The notes beneath the pieces are model-generated. The model was not told where the DNA came from and ran no database searches. It saw only the letters and a list, made by a program, of their open reading frames with translations. This document shows positions 1 to 10,280 of a DNA stretch of 64,000 nt, piece by piece. Origin of the DNA: Emergomyces orientalis (Eukaryota > Ascomycota > Eurotiomycetes > Onygenales > Ajellomycetaceae). Every line of letters begins with the position of its first letter. Position 1 is the stretch's first letter. The position numbers and the translations under genes are program-made. The stretch lies in NCBI GenBank assembly GCA_002110485.1, contig MOWL01000069.1, forward strand, positions 1 to 64,000, written 5' to 3'.

Positions 1-359
1 AATCATTTTATTGGCAAACTTTATTTTCTTTGGAAGATAATAAAGTAGGGTCATTTGGTAGACATGAGAGATCTAAGTGGGCTACTCTCCTTACATAATA
101 ACTAACCAACACCGAGCATTGCAGCTGGTTCAAGAATATCGAAATCCAGGGGGTTAAAATTATTCCAAATCTCATCAGGCACCCTGTAAATATATCGGGC
201 ACGTTATAGTTATTCCCACGAAGATGCAATGTCACAGTTAGATTGTCGCCCAGGGTAAAATTCGAAACTGTCTTCAGATGCCAACATTTTTCCGGCCAGC
301 ACTTCAAGGGTGACAAACACCGTGGAACACCTTTTTTTTGAATAAAAGTGATACACGAC

Positions 360-1290
360 TTATGCGACCTCGAGGGTATATAACAGAGGTGTTGACAGCA
401 GTCCTCTCAATCGTGCGGAGAGGACATTGATGGTATCATTCAATCTTTCCACAGATAATTGTGGAAATTTATTTTCTCTGACAATTTTTACCAAACATAG
501 CGCATATGGTAATGCCATAGGTCCGTCAACCTCATCTTCGGAGAACACATCAAGAATACCCTTCAGCTGAGGAGTATGATCCTTTAGATATTTCAGCCGG
601 TCTTGAAGTACGGGGTCTGAGATGAGAACAATGTATCCAGAGAACGCTTTCATTGCCGCCCCATTTCTATTTAGAATTAGTATTTTGGTGATATCATTCC
701 AGATGTACTTCATACATCACCATGGATATCCGGATATTTGGAAGGATCAGCTTCATCGATGTGGTACAGGCCATTGCTGGAGGTATGGAACTCAGATTGA
801 AGTGGGAGCTTGCCACCAGAAGTGGTGGATAAGGTTCAGCATTCTTGTCTAAGTTAGCAGTGTTTTTCTAAGTAGGTGAAGAACAGCAGACTCACCATTG
901 CAAGAGATTGCGAGGATGTGTGAAACTCAGTTTGCAAATCCACAGAATTAATGCTGGGTGAAGTTGGATTCTTATATGGCAATGACTGTGAGCTGGAGAC
1001 ACAGTTGTTTAGGGTTGCATCTGATATGTTTCTTTGTGCTGCATCCATTTCTCTTCTAAAAGCTTTATACTTTCTCTCTGCAAAGCCAGACTCTATCTGC
1101 TGGGGTCAACGAAGCACCATCACAGTACAAGCCCCTTTTAATGCAGTTGTGGCGGGCCGGTGCTGCTTCACCACATCTGACATGTCTTTCTTTGCAGGTC
1201 GAACAGCCAGTGAAAGTTCTACAATGCCATCTTCACTGATGTATTGAACAAGCTGTTGGCTGTCTTGCGCCCGGGGAATTCAGAGGTAAA
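360..1290 (-). CDS. hypothetical multi-exon gene or remnant, splicing unresolved
   Basis: Several minus-strand reading frames look coding but do not join cleanly. The best is a 117-aa ORF from an ATG at 713 to a stop at 360, rich in Leu/Val helical segments. Upstream lie pieces around 854-1048 and 1105-1280. A donor GTGAGT near 893 and a TGCTAAC branch site before an AG at about 847 suggest an intron, but phase is not preserved across all joins. I recognise no domain. It may be a decayed gene rather than a working one. Positions 1-359 hold only a weak 102-codon minus frame that I do not call. Confidence 0.3.
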
Positions 1291-1676
1291 TTAGATGGCA
1301 GAGCAAGCATTGTGTTTGGACAGAATTTCTTCTGGGTTTATATAGTACTTCGCCCTGCTGGAGTTGATATTTGCATGGCCTTTCATTACCCAATAAACAA
1401 CAAAGCCACGGGAGCGAGGGCTGAGGGTATCAAGCAGCTATCTTCCTGTCTTTTTTGCTTAAATTTCCATATTTACTACTTCTTTTAGTCCTAGGGACCC
1501 TACCACGAGTAGGGGCAAGGATATTTACAATGAACGCTGCTCATATGGGAACTCTCTATTTATCCTTTCCACTCTGAGGATTTTGGAAACCCTCCTCCTT
1601 CCCAACCAGCCTCGGAAATCAGACACCTGGTGAACAAGAAGCGGAAAGAGGTAAAATATTTACTGGCTTCTACCTT

Positions 1677-2513
1677 TTACAGCATACAAAAATCTTGCAG
1701 CCATCCTTGTAAATCCGACTCAATCACTTTCTCAACTTTGTGACTTTGTGCGGCTATTTCTGCAAAAGCAGGGTGCTGAAAAGCCAGCTGCTTGATATTC
1801 TCCTTGTCTTCAATTAGCCCGTTATTCATCTTCCACTCGGCTTACACGTACCTTCGCCACGCGTAGCATATATTCAAAATCCTCGAAAATCTCGAAATTC
1901 CAGTCCTGCCGATGTCTGTTCTTCCTCCAAATATCCCTAAGCCAGTCAACATCATCTGGAAAGGAACATATTAATGAGCAGAGGTCGTCCTGTCCAGTTT
2001 TATCCATGCCAAATTCCCATGCCAGGACAGAAAGTCCCGTTATTTCAGCAGTCGAGAACCCATAACACCAACGGTCTATATCCTCCTCGGGTATCAAGCT
2101 GCTGTCGGGAGCCCAACAACTTAAAATAGATTTCACTGCTGCGATGGCTGCATCTTTGGCCCACAGAGACTCAAATATACTCCCTCCGTTTGATGCCATT
2201 TTGGCCATATTCTCGACGCTGAGGACATCTTCAGTGGCTGATTCATCCCGACTGGGCGTTGCTTGGACGAGATTGGGCAGGGACGTGCCTATTGGCGGAG
2301 CTTTTTTCAGCTGGCTATGAAGATTATCCTCACTTTTCCGCTTGTTTGGGTTCCTCGGCGGCCCCAGCTTCAGTGAGCATTGGTCTGATAAGAAAAGTTA
2401 GCATACTCCATCAACGAAGGAAAGCCCTAGATGAACTAACCCGACATCTTCTTTGGAAGGTGCACAAGATCTCTTTTATTCCAAAGAAGCGTAAGGAGAT
2501 GGTCAGGTAGCAT
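1677..2513 (-). CDS. hypothetical protein, three exons, 243 aa
   Basis: Model: complement of exons 2441-2513, 1852-2384 and 1677-1802. Intron 1 (2385-2440) starts GTTAGT, has TGCTAAC and ends CAG. Intron 2 (1803-1851, 49 nt) starts GTACGT, has GGCTAAT and ends AG. Both preserve frame, which makes this a real gene rather than the single 128-codon ORF inside it. The first ~80 residues are polar and probably disordered (K/R/S/P-rich). The remainder is an acidic, Trp-rich globular region ending in a helical tail. No family recognised. An in-frame ATG further upstream (about 2550) is possible, so the 5' end is the least certain part. Confidence 0.55.
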
Positions 2514-2948
2514 AGAGGAAACTGGAACAATCGACCGTTTTATTATCATTGCCTGACTTGCAAGGTAGATCCAATCCTAAAAAATACTGGAAAACCCTAG
2601 ACCATCTGGTGATCGCGTTGAAAGATTTGAGATTTTCATCGACAAACGGGGGCGAGTTCCTCCTATATGTATACCAAACTTTGGGAAATTGGGACTATAG
2701 ACATCGTGTTTGTTTATGGATAGTGACAGCAACAGCGAGGCTAGGCTTCTTTAATGCCTCTATTAACTCAAATTTGGCCACATAATCTATTGTAATGGCT
2801 GCTACCAAGATAATAGGGAGCCGTGCTATTGTTTTGCGAGGAACAGTAGTGAATCCACAAGATCGACAAACAAGAGAGAGGATAGAAAGACAATAACAAA
2901 CAAACAACAGACAGAAAGTACAAAAATAGTGTAATTCAATTGTGAGGC
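2514..2948. other. intergenic, no gene seen
   Basis: Short ORFs occur on both strands, but none has codon structure or splice context that supports a gene. The part near 2700-2948 would include the 3' UTR of the AAA gene that follows on the minus strand. Confidence 0.5.
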
Positions 2949-4298
2949 TCACACTCTAGTTGGGAATTGCTCTTGAGCTCCTGTAACCGCACTCTTCGGG
3001 TCCTTATTCCACAGATAGTTCTGGATGTCCGCCGGGCTATACTGGCAATCGGGAACTAGCTTGGCGAACTCAGCAGCCATATCTACAAGGTTGATGTGGT
3101 CTTCGTTGGTGTATGTGTACATATGCTGGAAAATCGATTTTATTTGCTCCTCTGATGCCAGAGTAAATTCCACTTCCTTGTCCACACGTCCTGGACGGAT
3201 AAGTGCTGCATCAAGTTGATCTCTGCAGTTTGTGGTCATGATCAAGACTCTCCCATCAGATGATAAGACACCGTCGATCGCGTTCAAGAGCCCGGAGAGT
3301 GATATCTGGTTGTTTTGCCTAGTGCTGTCCTCTTGTTGTATGGCTTGTGTTTTCTCGCGGTTGATTCCAGCACTGTCAATATCCTCGATGAGAAGAACAC
3401 AAGGGTGGTCTGGTAGCTGGCTACAAAGCCACTGGAGTTCATCATCGGTCATGTTTTGACCTGTCAAGCTCAACAAGTAAATATCTAGACCAAATCTGCC
3501 CGCCAAAGCTTGCGCAAGACTGGTTTTGCCAGTTCCAGGGGGGCCATTGAATAGATAACCACGACGGTATGGTCTTTCGATTTTCTGATATGCTGACTTG
3601 GTGTTGAGAAATTTGTGCATGTCATCGCAAATATCTTCCTTCTGTTCCTTTTCCAGGGCGATACTTTCGAGCGACCGACGACTCATTTTTTTGACAAGCT
3701 GCCATGGAATCTTAGACTGACGAAGAGGCTTGCCTCCTGGTCTGAAAATTGTAATTTTGGATTTGGTCTTGAATATGTGATGTGAGCTGACTTCCACAAG
3801 CAGTTCTTTAATTGGCTTGCAGGACCAGCCTAACACTCTCAGACTATAGCGCTCCTCGAAGTGGAACTCAAAGTTTCTCTCCGTCCGCCGAAACTGAAAT
3901 ATTGAGCCCTTGAATAGGAATAAACAAATTTTGTTGGGTCGAAATCGATATTCCCGAACTGCTCCAATGATTTTCCAGTCCCACACATCTGCAGGTGCAT
4001 GCTCTCCACTCCTTTGCTCACTTCTAACCCTCTGAGACAGGCATCCGGTAACCGAAGATTCCAGAAAGGTGGTTAGATGTTCATGCTCCTCGCTGCGCGG
4101 TTGAATTTCAACATCCACAGCACAGAATGTCCAGATTCCATCATATACCCAGATACAGACATAAACAAAGGCACATCCGACAATCAGGATATGGGACAGA
4201 AGGCCCAGGTTGGGAGCTCTGCGGAACATATCAACAAATATGGAACCAGGGAATATGATATTCAAAAGAGAACCAACGAGGCTCGATGCCTGGTCCAT
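2949..4298 (-). CDS. BCS1-like AAA ATPase, 449 aa
   Basis: Single-exon gene from ATG at 4298. A hydrophobic N-terminal helix (about residues 33-57) suggests membrane anchoring. It is followed by a BCS1_N-like region and then a complete AAA module: Walker A GPPGTGKTS (252-260), Walker B VLLIEDID (301-308), sensor-1-like MTTN (354-357) and RPGRVD with the arginine finger (368-373). In the family, Bcs1 inserts the Rieske protein in the mitochondrial inner membrane. Filamentous fungi carry many divergent paralogues of unknown role, and this accessory setting suggests one of those rather than the orthologue. Gene X lies 176 bp upstream on the same strand. A truncated paralogue lies at 15932-17010. 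Confidence 0.9.
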   Translation of the reverse strand: MDQASSLVGSLLNIIFPGSIFVDMFRRAPNLGLLSHILIVGCAFVYVCIWVYDGIWTFCAVDVEIQPRSEEHEHLTTFLESSVTGCLSQRVRSEQRSGEHAPADVWDWKIIGAVREYRFRPNKICLFLFKGSIFQFRRTERNFEFHFEERYSLRVLGWSCKPIKELLVEVSSHHIFKTKSKITIFRPGGKPLRQSKIPWQLVKKMSRRSLESIALEKEQKEDICDDMHKFLNTKSAYQKIERPYRRGYLFNGPPGTGKTSLAQALAGRFGLDIYLLSLTGQNMTDDELQWLCSQLPDHPCVLLIEDIDSAGINREKTQAIQQEDSTRQNNQISLSGLLNAIDGVLSSDGRVLIMTTNCRDQLDAALIRPGRVDKEVEFTLASEEQIKSIFQHMYTYTNEDHINLVDMAAEFAKLVPDCQYSPADIQNYLWNKDPKSAVTGAQEQFPTRV

Positions 4299-4473
4299 GA
4301 CATCTTTGAAAAGTATGGAAGCAATGACAGGTTGGCCAGGGTTGTAGAGGAATAAAAAAAGTGAAATAAAAGCATGCTGAGAGATGGAAGACTGTAAAAG
4401 CGAACTGAGAAATTATATACAACACTGACATGAATCACAGTTTTCACGTATCCTCCACATGTCTATTATCCTA

Positions 4474-5524
4474 TCACATGGCACCAAAAGCGGGTAAACT
4501 ATGATAGCATTAGACAAGAATTTGAAAGAAGGGCTAATACTGTGTTTACTTACTGAAAACCAGGAACCCAATCTGGCATGTACAATCGAAGAGCAGTAAC
4601 CCCATCGCTACGAGCAATCAATTCATGGTATCGCAGATCCTGCTGATAGGGCCCCTCGCGTCCCTCACGTATTACAGTAAATGTCCCCTCTCTCAAGGTC
4701 GGCAAGTTTGGATAGTAAATTGAGATCACCGCCTTAATTTTCTGGAAATTACTGTTAGACCACCACAGCAGAAACTGATTCAGGGCGAGTTATTGTCGAA
4801 CCTCGTCTGCCTGTGTATAGCTTTCTCCGGTCATCGATGTGGCCCCGGCGCCAAAACACACTCCGTTCTTTATCATCGCTATGACCCTATCAAGGCTTAG
4901 AACGAAAGGGAAACAACCCATGACTAGAGCAGGACGATTTTCTTGGTGGATGTAGGCGACAGGGTAAGATAGGTGAGCTAGCCTAAATGGCAATCTGAAG
5001 TATCGATAGCCACTCGATCTCGCAGAGGAATAATGTCAACCAACTCTGTATGATAATAGTAAGAACTTCGCATGCAGTGATGGGAGCAAGTTTTCTCCTT
5101 GCATGCAGGCAGTAATCCAAGTGCGAACCAACGTGGATGAGCAGTCCATATTCGACAAGGCAACGAGCGAGCGGTGAAGCATCTCTTATAGTTAAAAGGA
5201 GTGAGGTGCAAAGTTTGGCCTCAAATAGTATCAAGGTAGTGATCCCCCGCATGAGCATGGCACGCTCAAGCTGGGCATGTATATCGCACTTGCTGTCCCC
5301 CCCGGGTGATCTCCGCAAGTTCGTCAATTTTTATCATCGACGCTCGATATAGGGCAACATCATAGCATCTCGGCACAGCCGTGGCGTTTTCCAGATACAA
5401 GATGGTCAGTGCATGCGGTGAAGTACTTGCTCATACCATCGTAACTTTGGTGAATACGGCTGAAAGACATGTGAAAGATGTCTTGGATTATCCATGACTT
5501 CCTTGGAAGTGGTCCTGGCACCAT
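4474..5524 (-). CDS. unknown gene X, multi-exon, possible +1 G frameshift
   Basis: Exons read from the 3' end: 4474-4498, 4554-4741, 4802-4982, then 5041 upward. The introns 4499-4553 (GTAAGT..TCTAAT..TAG), 4742-4801 (GTTCGA..TCTAAC..CAG) and 4983-5040 (GTTGAC..TAG) all keep phase and remove every stop seen in a single-frame reading. Upstream, coding character continues to an ATG near 5524, but the frame changes at a run of seven Cs on the plus strand (5297-5303). One fewer base there would restore frame, so this is either a real frameshift or a sequence error. The join around 5360-5410 is also unsettled. No domain recognised. A decayed copy lies at 14215-14745. Confidence 0.5.
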
Positions 5525-5589
5525 CGTCGTGTAGTCTCGGGATAGCGCCACAATTTTGAGTGCCTATCAAAACGGCTTGGCTATGAGGG

Positions 5590-5643
5590 GCACTATTCCC
5601 AAAGCCGCAGCTTCCATGGAAGCTGCAGCTTTGGGAATAGTGC
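5590..5643. repeat. 54-bp near-perfect palindrome
   Basis: Two 27-bp arms meet at a central CCATGG and differ at a single position (CCGC versus CTGC). The palindrome sits between the probable starts of gene X (minus, about 5524) and the 360-aa gene (plus, 5723). It could form a cruciform or an RNA hairpin, serve as a symmetric protein-binding site, or be the footprint of a foldback element. Confidence 0.85.
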
Positions 5644-5667
5644 AAATGGCTGCATTTAGCATTTAGT

Positions 5668-5733
5668 ATGTTCGTACGCCGCCTCTTTTGGATCAGAGAC
5701 ACAGTTGTTCGGACCCACGATCATGGCAAGTAA
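5668..5733 (+). promoter_or_regulatory. upstream ORF overlapping the start codon of the next gene
   Basis: An ATG at 5668 opens a 21-codon frame that ends TAA at 5731-5733, running past the presumed main ATG (5723) in another frame. If the transcript starts upstream of 5668, this overlapping uORF should lower translation of the 360-aa protein. The transcription start is unknown. Confidence 0.35.
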
Positions 5734-6902
5734 ATATCGATTGGTGCCATTTAACGGCAGCGACGATGCCTACATCCGCTTCCTTGAACACTGGCTAACT
5801 ACGCTGCTCCCTCCCCAAGCTTTCCAGTCCCATCAACTGGACAGCATTCTCAGTCAAAGCGAGAAGTCGGATGGTTCCAAATGCACCGTACCAGACCAGA
5901 AACAAGCCAAGTTTATCCTCTGGAACCCAGACAAGCAGACGGACAAACAACCGGAGCAAACCCCTCAACGATGGCAACTACAATTGAATGAGTTGATCAA
6001 AGATATCCCGGATATCACGAAATGGGCTGATTTGAGAAGGGTTCACGGCTTTAGTACCATCGAGGAAAACCATGCGGCGATTGATCTACTCCTCGGAAAA
6101 TCCAACGGCGTGAAGCTGAAGAGAGTAGATACACCATCGCCCATCCCTAATTGTTCGAGATTTCCCACATGGGCGGCGAACTCATATAAGTACGCTGTTC
6201 AAACAGGGTACTTGGACGTGGAGTCAAAGCTTGGTCTGAAGACGGCGCGCTTTCGCAAGTTTATTATCGTCTTAAATTGTGACATAATGCTCAAGATGGG
6301 GGTATCGGTAGACGTTGTCGATACTATAATGCAACAAAGCATTAGTCCTACTAAGCATAGAAACCTGCAAGTGTATCGTCGCGGGATCCGCTGGGTGAAC
6401 ACATGCATTAGGATCCTCTCTGAAAATGGATGGGGCAGTCGAGCGGAGGAGGTTTTCTTTCTAAGTGCGTTTCCGCCTGGATCGGTTGGAAACTACCGCT
6501 AACCCGTGATAGACAACCGAGAAATAAGCTATTATGGGCGCATTTCCTCAGATAAGGCGAGCGTTGAGTACTTCACTGAGCGAAAGAAAATAACAGGGAC
6601 AGCTCCGGAGGAAGTACCCGGGTGGATACCGATCTCTATTCCGTGTATCATCAAACGCCTGGGTGGCCAATCCATTTCGTGAGTCCATCTGTTAATCTGC
6701 AGTTGACGAGTGCTAATATGCTTCCAGATTAGGTGACATCTGCGACATTCTACAGTATAACTACGAGACGGTGGGTAAGACGTACCGCCAGTTTTACATG
6801 CCGGAGGACGAAAATATGGCCTACGATCCGATGCTCTACGATGGTTCAGGTTGTGATCCACTCTTCGATCCTCTCTTCGATCCTCTCTTCAGCACAGAGT
6901 GA
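5723..6902 (+). CDS. hypothetical protein, three exons, 360 aa, C-terminal DPLF repeats
   Basis: Exons 5723-6464, 6513-6678 and 6728-6902. Intron 1 (48 nt) is GTGCGT..CGCTAAC..TAG and intron 2 (49 nt) is GTGAGT..TGCTAAT..CAG, both in phase. The start is the ATG at 5723 (MASKYRLVPF); the open frame extends upstream but has no other ATG. The protein is mixed alpha/beta in character with several Trp. It ends in three DP-L-F units (DPLFDPLFDPLFSTE), which resemble a short linear peptide motif repeat. No family recognised. A decayed fragment of the exon 1/intron 1 region lies at 25290-25500, and the last ~20 bp plus downstream DNA recur at 37745, so the locus has been copied at least twice. Confidence 0.75.
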
Positions 6903-7037
6903 TCTGTATAGCACATTAAGTATATTAGGAACCACCGTCCTGGCGGTATGATATGAAACAACCAAGAGAATAATAACTGATATCCATGCTTGGTTCAAGT
7001 TTCTTCAAAGGTAATAATTTTCTAAGGAAGATAAATA

Positions 7038-7783
7038 CTAGCGGATGTAATTTCCTTCTCGCCGGGATACTGGCATCCAGATACCAACCCCTCCCCCGGT
7101 CTGCGGATACTCTATCGTTAGTTCTGCAGACATAATTAATATTTCATTTGGTCGAAGACGGATCGGGGTAGCTTTGGTACGATCTATATTGCCCCTCGTC
7201 ATTTTGTGGGAACCTTCCACAATGCGAAATAGACCATTGCCATCGTTGAGCCCTTCAGTCGTTACCGGGCAGTATATGTAGGCTGTGCTGGGGCGGCCAG
7301 CGGTGTAACGCCGCAGCTTGGTTTCGTTTCTCGCCCAGAATATAACTTTTAGCATGGCTTTATCTGCTTCGCAAAAAGAGCAGCCGAGGACATCTTGGAA
7401 GAAAGGGTTCAATTCCGGATCGGACGGGTCGGAAAACTGATATGCGTCAGCGTCGAATTATCATTTCTGATATAGTCAACACCTACATCGATCCCATAAT
7501 GCAGCAATGCTTCACTGGCCTCACCTCCATCAATTGGAACGCCAGGCAGCGCCAGTGTGCTTCTCCGCAGGTTCTGGAACCTCACCTCCCCGATTTCATT
7601 CTCTAATGCTTCGAATAGCTTTTTTGGTGGGAACTCATCATCTTCCTGCAGTTTATCTTTTTTCCGCTGGATGATGATATATCCTCGATCCTGGGCCATG
7701 CCTGTAACGATCGCCTTTTCTGTTTTATTTCGCTTTGTACCGTAGGCGTTCTCATTCTCTATTTTGCGCTTTTGGATAACCAT
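7038..7783 (-). CDS. gene B: hypothetical protein, possibly jelly-roll oxygenase-like, 231 aa
   Basis: Exon 1 is 7487-7783 (ATG at 7783), exon 2 is 7038-7436. The 50-nt intron (7437-7486) is GTAGGT..GCTGAC..CAG and keeps phase. The N-terminal half is highly charged (K/E-rich). The C-terminal half runs as beta-rich segments with NGLFRIVEGSHK, which faintly resembles the 'NG.L..VPGSH' segment of phytanoyl-CoA-dioxygenase-type double-stranded beta-helix enzymes. I cannot see a full HxD...H iron triad, so that is only a lead. It may be the 3' part of one long gene with gene A upstream, since the frame is open just before this ATG. A decayed second copy lies at 37785-38375. Confidence 0.6.
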
Positions 7784-7867
7784 TTTACCCCTCACTTTGT
7801 GTCTGTGGCCTAAATTGCTCTCTGTAGCTCAGAGTCTTCGGATCAATAGTTTTTCCAAGGCCAGTCG

Positions 7868-8923
7868 CTACAAACAGTTTCTCCACCTCTGTTGGGATAC
7901 AGCTGAATTATATAGTATCTTCCTTGAACCGTCCATATTGCAATAATTTTCCTTTGATCTTTGTAGGCGCCGGATATGAAAGTCAGGTGTGCTTATACAG
8001 AAGGAGAGAGAATTTTCTGAACTTTTTTCAGAAAGCGGTATCCGTCCAGCCAAGCAATCTCCATGTTTGTATGCTTGGACATACCATTTCGCTTGCATAT
8101 CCACAGCCGAGTGCAATGGCATGTCTGTACGAACCTCCGCGTTTTTGTTATTATTGCATGATGGGACTGTGTTTACGAACGGAGGGTAGATTTCTGTGGG
8201 TTTACAGTGAGGGGCTTTGGATGGCATGCCTTCAGGTTCATTGCTCATAACTAAAAGTAGACTAGAGTATCCAATCATGTCCACTTCATCGCTGATAAAT
8301 TCAGCATCAACATTCATTAGGGGAGAAGATAGGCCTTCACAGCAATTTACAAGTGGAAAGCAGCAGCTTCAGCACTGTTCAAAGAGAGGATCTATATCAC
8401 CTCTTGAATCATCAAGGAATAAAGGATCATATGGTGAAGCCATAGAGTCAGGGTGTGGCTTCTGCTCACGTTCACTGGGAAACAGTCGGTATTTCTCGGC
8501 AGTGGACAGCTGGTGTTTCTCCTCGTTGGGCTGTTGCTCTAAGTGATTCGGTTCAGTACTCCTGTCTACCCGACTAAATGACGGTTAGCAAGGAAAATAC
8601 TGTGAGTCATTTTAGAGACATACTCTTCCGGAACGTCCTTGTCACCCCCAGAGCCAGTAAAATCTCGTCTCTTGCTCCCATCTTCGGCCGTCCGAAGAGT
8701 AGGGGAATTGGGAGGTGGTTTGGAAGGCCTGACAACGCTCAGCAAAGAAAATATATGAGAAAATTCTATAGGCATACTCTTCCGAAACCTTTTTGTCATT
8801 CCTTGAGCCGACAAGAACTGGTCCCTTATTCCCAGCATCAACCATCCCATGAGCAGGGGTGTTTGGACGTGTTGGGGCATCTCTGGCGAGATGGGCGCTG
8901 TTGGTGATTGCAGGTATGGACAT
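7868..8923 (-). CDS. gene A: hypothetical spliced gene with a 1-nt frameshift
   Basis: Exons 8778-8923, 8624-8728, 8376-8573 and 8291 downward. Introns 8729-8777 (GTATGC..CAG) and 8574-8623 (GTATGT..TGCTAAC..TAG) are convincing. Intron 8292-8375 has a weak donor GTGCTG but removes a stop that both copies share. Exons 1 and 2 end in related peptides (NDKKVSEE and GDKDVPEE), suggesting an internal exon duplication. Near 7895 this copy lacks one base relative to the 38.4-kb copy, shifting the frame before a conserved VATGLGKTIDP segment. The N-terminal part is Pro/Ser-rich. No domain recognised. Upstream exons (to about 9030) are possible. Genes A and B may be one transcription unit. Confidence 0.45.
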
Positions 8924-9070
8924 GGTGATGGACAAAGACGGAGTGACGAAGGGTGAAGACTTTCGGAGATGGAAATTAAGCCTTGGATTTGAAGACTTGC
9001 TTGAATGTTGGAACACTGTAGTTCATGCCTCAGGAGAAATGATAAATTGTTGGAGAACTCCATCGCCTAA

Positions 9071-9110
9071 GAATGCGGAAGAATCTTGCTTCCTTATATG
9101 CTGTCGAGAC
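9071..9110 (-). promoter_or_regulatory. module B core promoter copy 1 (upstream of gene A)
   Basis: Read on the minus strand this is a TATA-like ATATAAG followed by GAAGCAAGATTC. Closely similar segments occur upstream of AAA gene 2 (17126-17260) and of the duplicated gene A (39655-39785). Confidence 0.4.
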
Positions 9111-9638
9111 GAACAGTGTCACATTTCCAGGCGCAGGATATGCTGTCCATACCAACCTAGACTATGCTGACGGCCAGGGAGAAAACAAACTATATGCTAG
9201 TAGAGTTGTCGAGCAGGATGAAGAGCTTTGCGAGCTCAATGCCAGAAATTCTATTACTGCCTTATCCGAAGAGTACAGGCCTAATTTACCTCTACGTAGG
9301 CAAGATAAAGCTCTAACGTTAGTTAACTAAGGCCTTAAATTACCTTACCTAAGCGAGATAAGAAGAGTGCTTGTAGTTACCCTGCATACGCTAATTGAAT
9401 TAAACAACTTCTATGGACAATGTCAAACAGCCGAATTGATCGACGGTTTGTAGAGGCCCTCGCAGCCACGGAAGCAGCCAGTGACGATATGAATTTTCTG
9501 TGGGAGCCCTGTGCTTCCTAGTACGGACTAGCGCCCCTCACACTCCATATAGCCACTAGATAACCACACCAATACATCCAACATTTTCTTTGTCAGCCAA
9601 GTCAAGAACTTAAGTAGCACTTTGCTCGCGGGTTACAG
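9111..9638. other. intergenic, no gene supported
   Basis: A plus-strand 85-codon frame (9073-9330) has no splice or domain support. The motif TAAGGCCTTAAAT near 9328 also occurs near 12687; it may be a shared 3'-end or repeat scrap. Confidence 0.4.
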
Positions 9639-10018
9639 TTGATCGTGGTGCCAACTCCCGACCCACTTTTTTGGAGCCACGTTCAACTTTGAGAATCCAT
9701 CTAAAATGTACACACTAAATCATTACTAATACAGTTACTAATACATTAAATAATCAATGATTCTTCTACAGCACCGCTCACACCTGGTTTAGAGGTAGGT
9801 TAGGTTAGGATTAGGGTAGTTTGAGGCTAGGATTAGAGGGTTAGAGTTAGTTAGGGTTATTAGGGTTAGAGAGATATGAACAATCACAGGCGTAAACACA
9901 CATAATGAGTAATATTAGAGACTAGTGTGTGTAGTTTTAATGAAACCATGCCATGGATCAAAGGTTGGAACCATGCCGAGCTGTTTTTCCGGTCCGAGTT
10001 GGCACCACGATCAACTTC
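9639..10018. mobile_element. MITE-like element with long degenerate terminal inverted repeats
   Basis: A 21-bp stretch beginning AGTTGATCGTGG near 9640 reappears in reverse complement near 9995-10016. The inverted similarity continues inward in weaker form for about 60 bp on each side (GTTCAACTTTGA versus the complement of the segment near 9955). The ~380-bp unit has no coding capacity of its own and encloses the telomere-like tract. A lone copy of the right terminus lies at 42888-42960. No target-site duplication was established by eye. Confidence 0.5.
9791..9873 (+). repeat. degenerate interstitial telomeric repeats (TTAGGG-type)
   Basis: About a dozen imperfect units of TTAGGG, TTAGGTTAGG, TTAGAGGG and GTTAGGG type run head to tail. 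TTAGGG is the usual telomere repeat of filamentous ascomycetes. The degeneracy and internal position indicate an old interstitial tract, left by a chromosome-end fusion, a break repaired with telomeric DNA, or carriage by the surrounding element. Confidence 0.75.
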
Positions 10019-10280
10019 TTTGGCACCATGATCAAGTGTACGCCCGTTTTGCTCGTTATCCTGAAGCCCCACCTCAAGCTTTATTGTCGCCCAAGGCCTT
10101 GAAAACACTCCTGTTGGGAAGAAATTAATTTTGGTATCATTAGTTTGAAGGTTGGTGCCCAACTGCTGATGGCCTTCGGCCACTACCGGGCAGTTAAAAA
10201 TCACATGGCACTTCAACCCCGCCAACTGCGTCTGAAATTGCATTTAAGTTGCAAAGTCTTCGGAAGCAAACAATTTTCGA

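Noticed and set aside
4231..4447. Two overlapping minus ORFs just upstream of AAA gene 1
   Set aside because: They lie in the probable 5' leader between gene X and the AAA gene and lack coding character.
10150..10243. Similarity of a minus frame (IFNCPVVAEG) to gene B (IYCPVTTEG)
   Set aside because: Too short, with no continuation on either side; probably chance.
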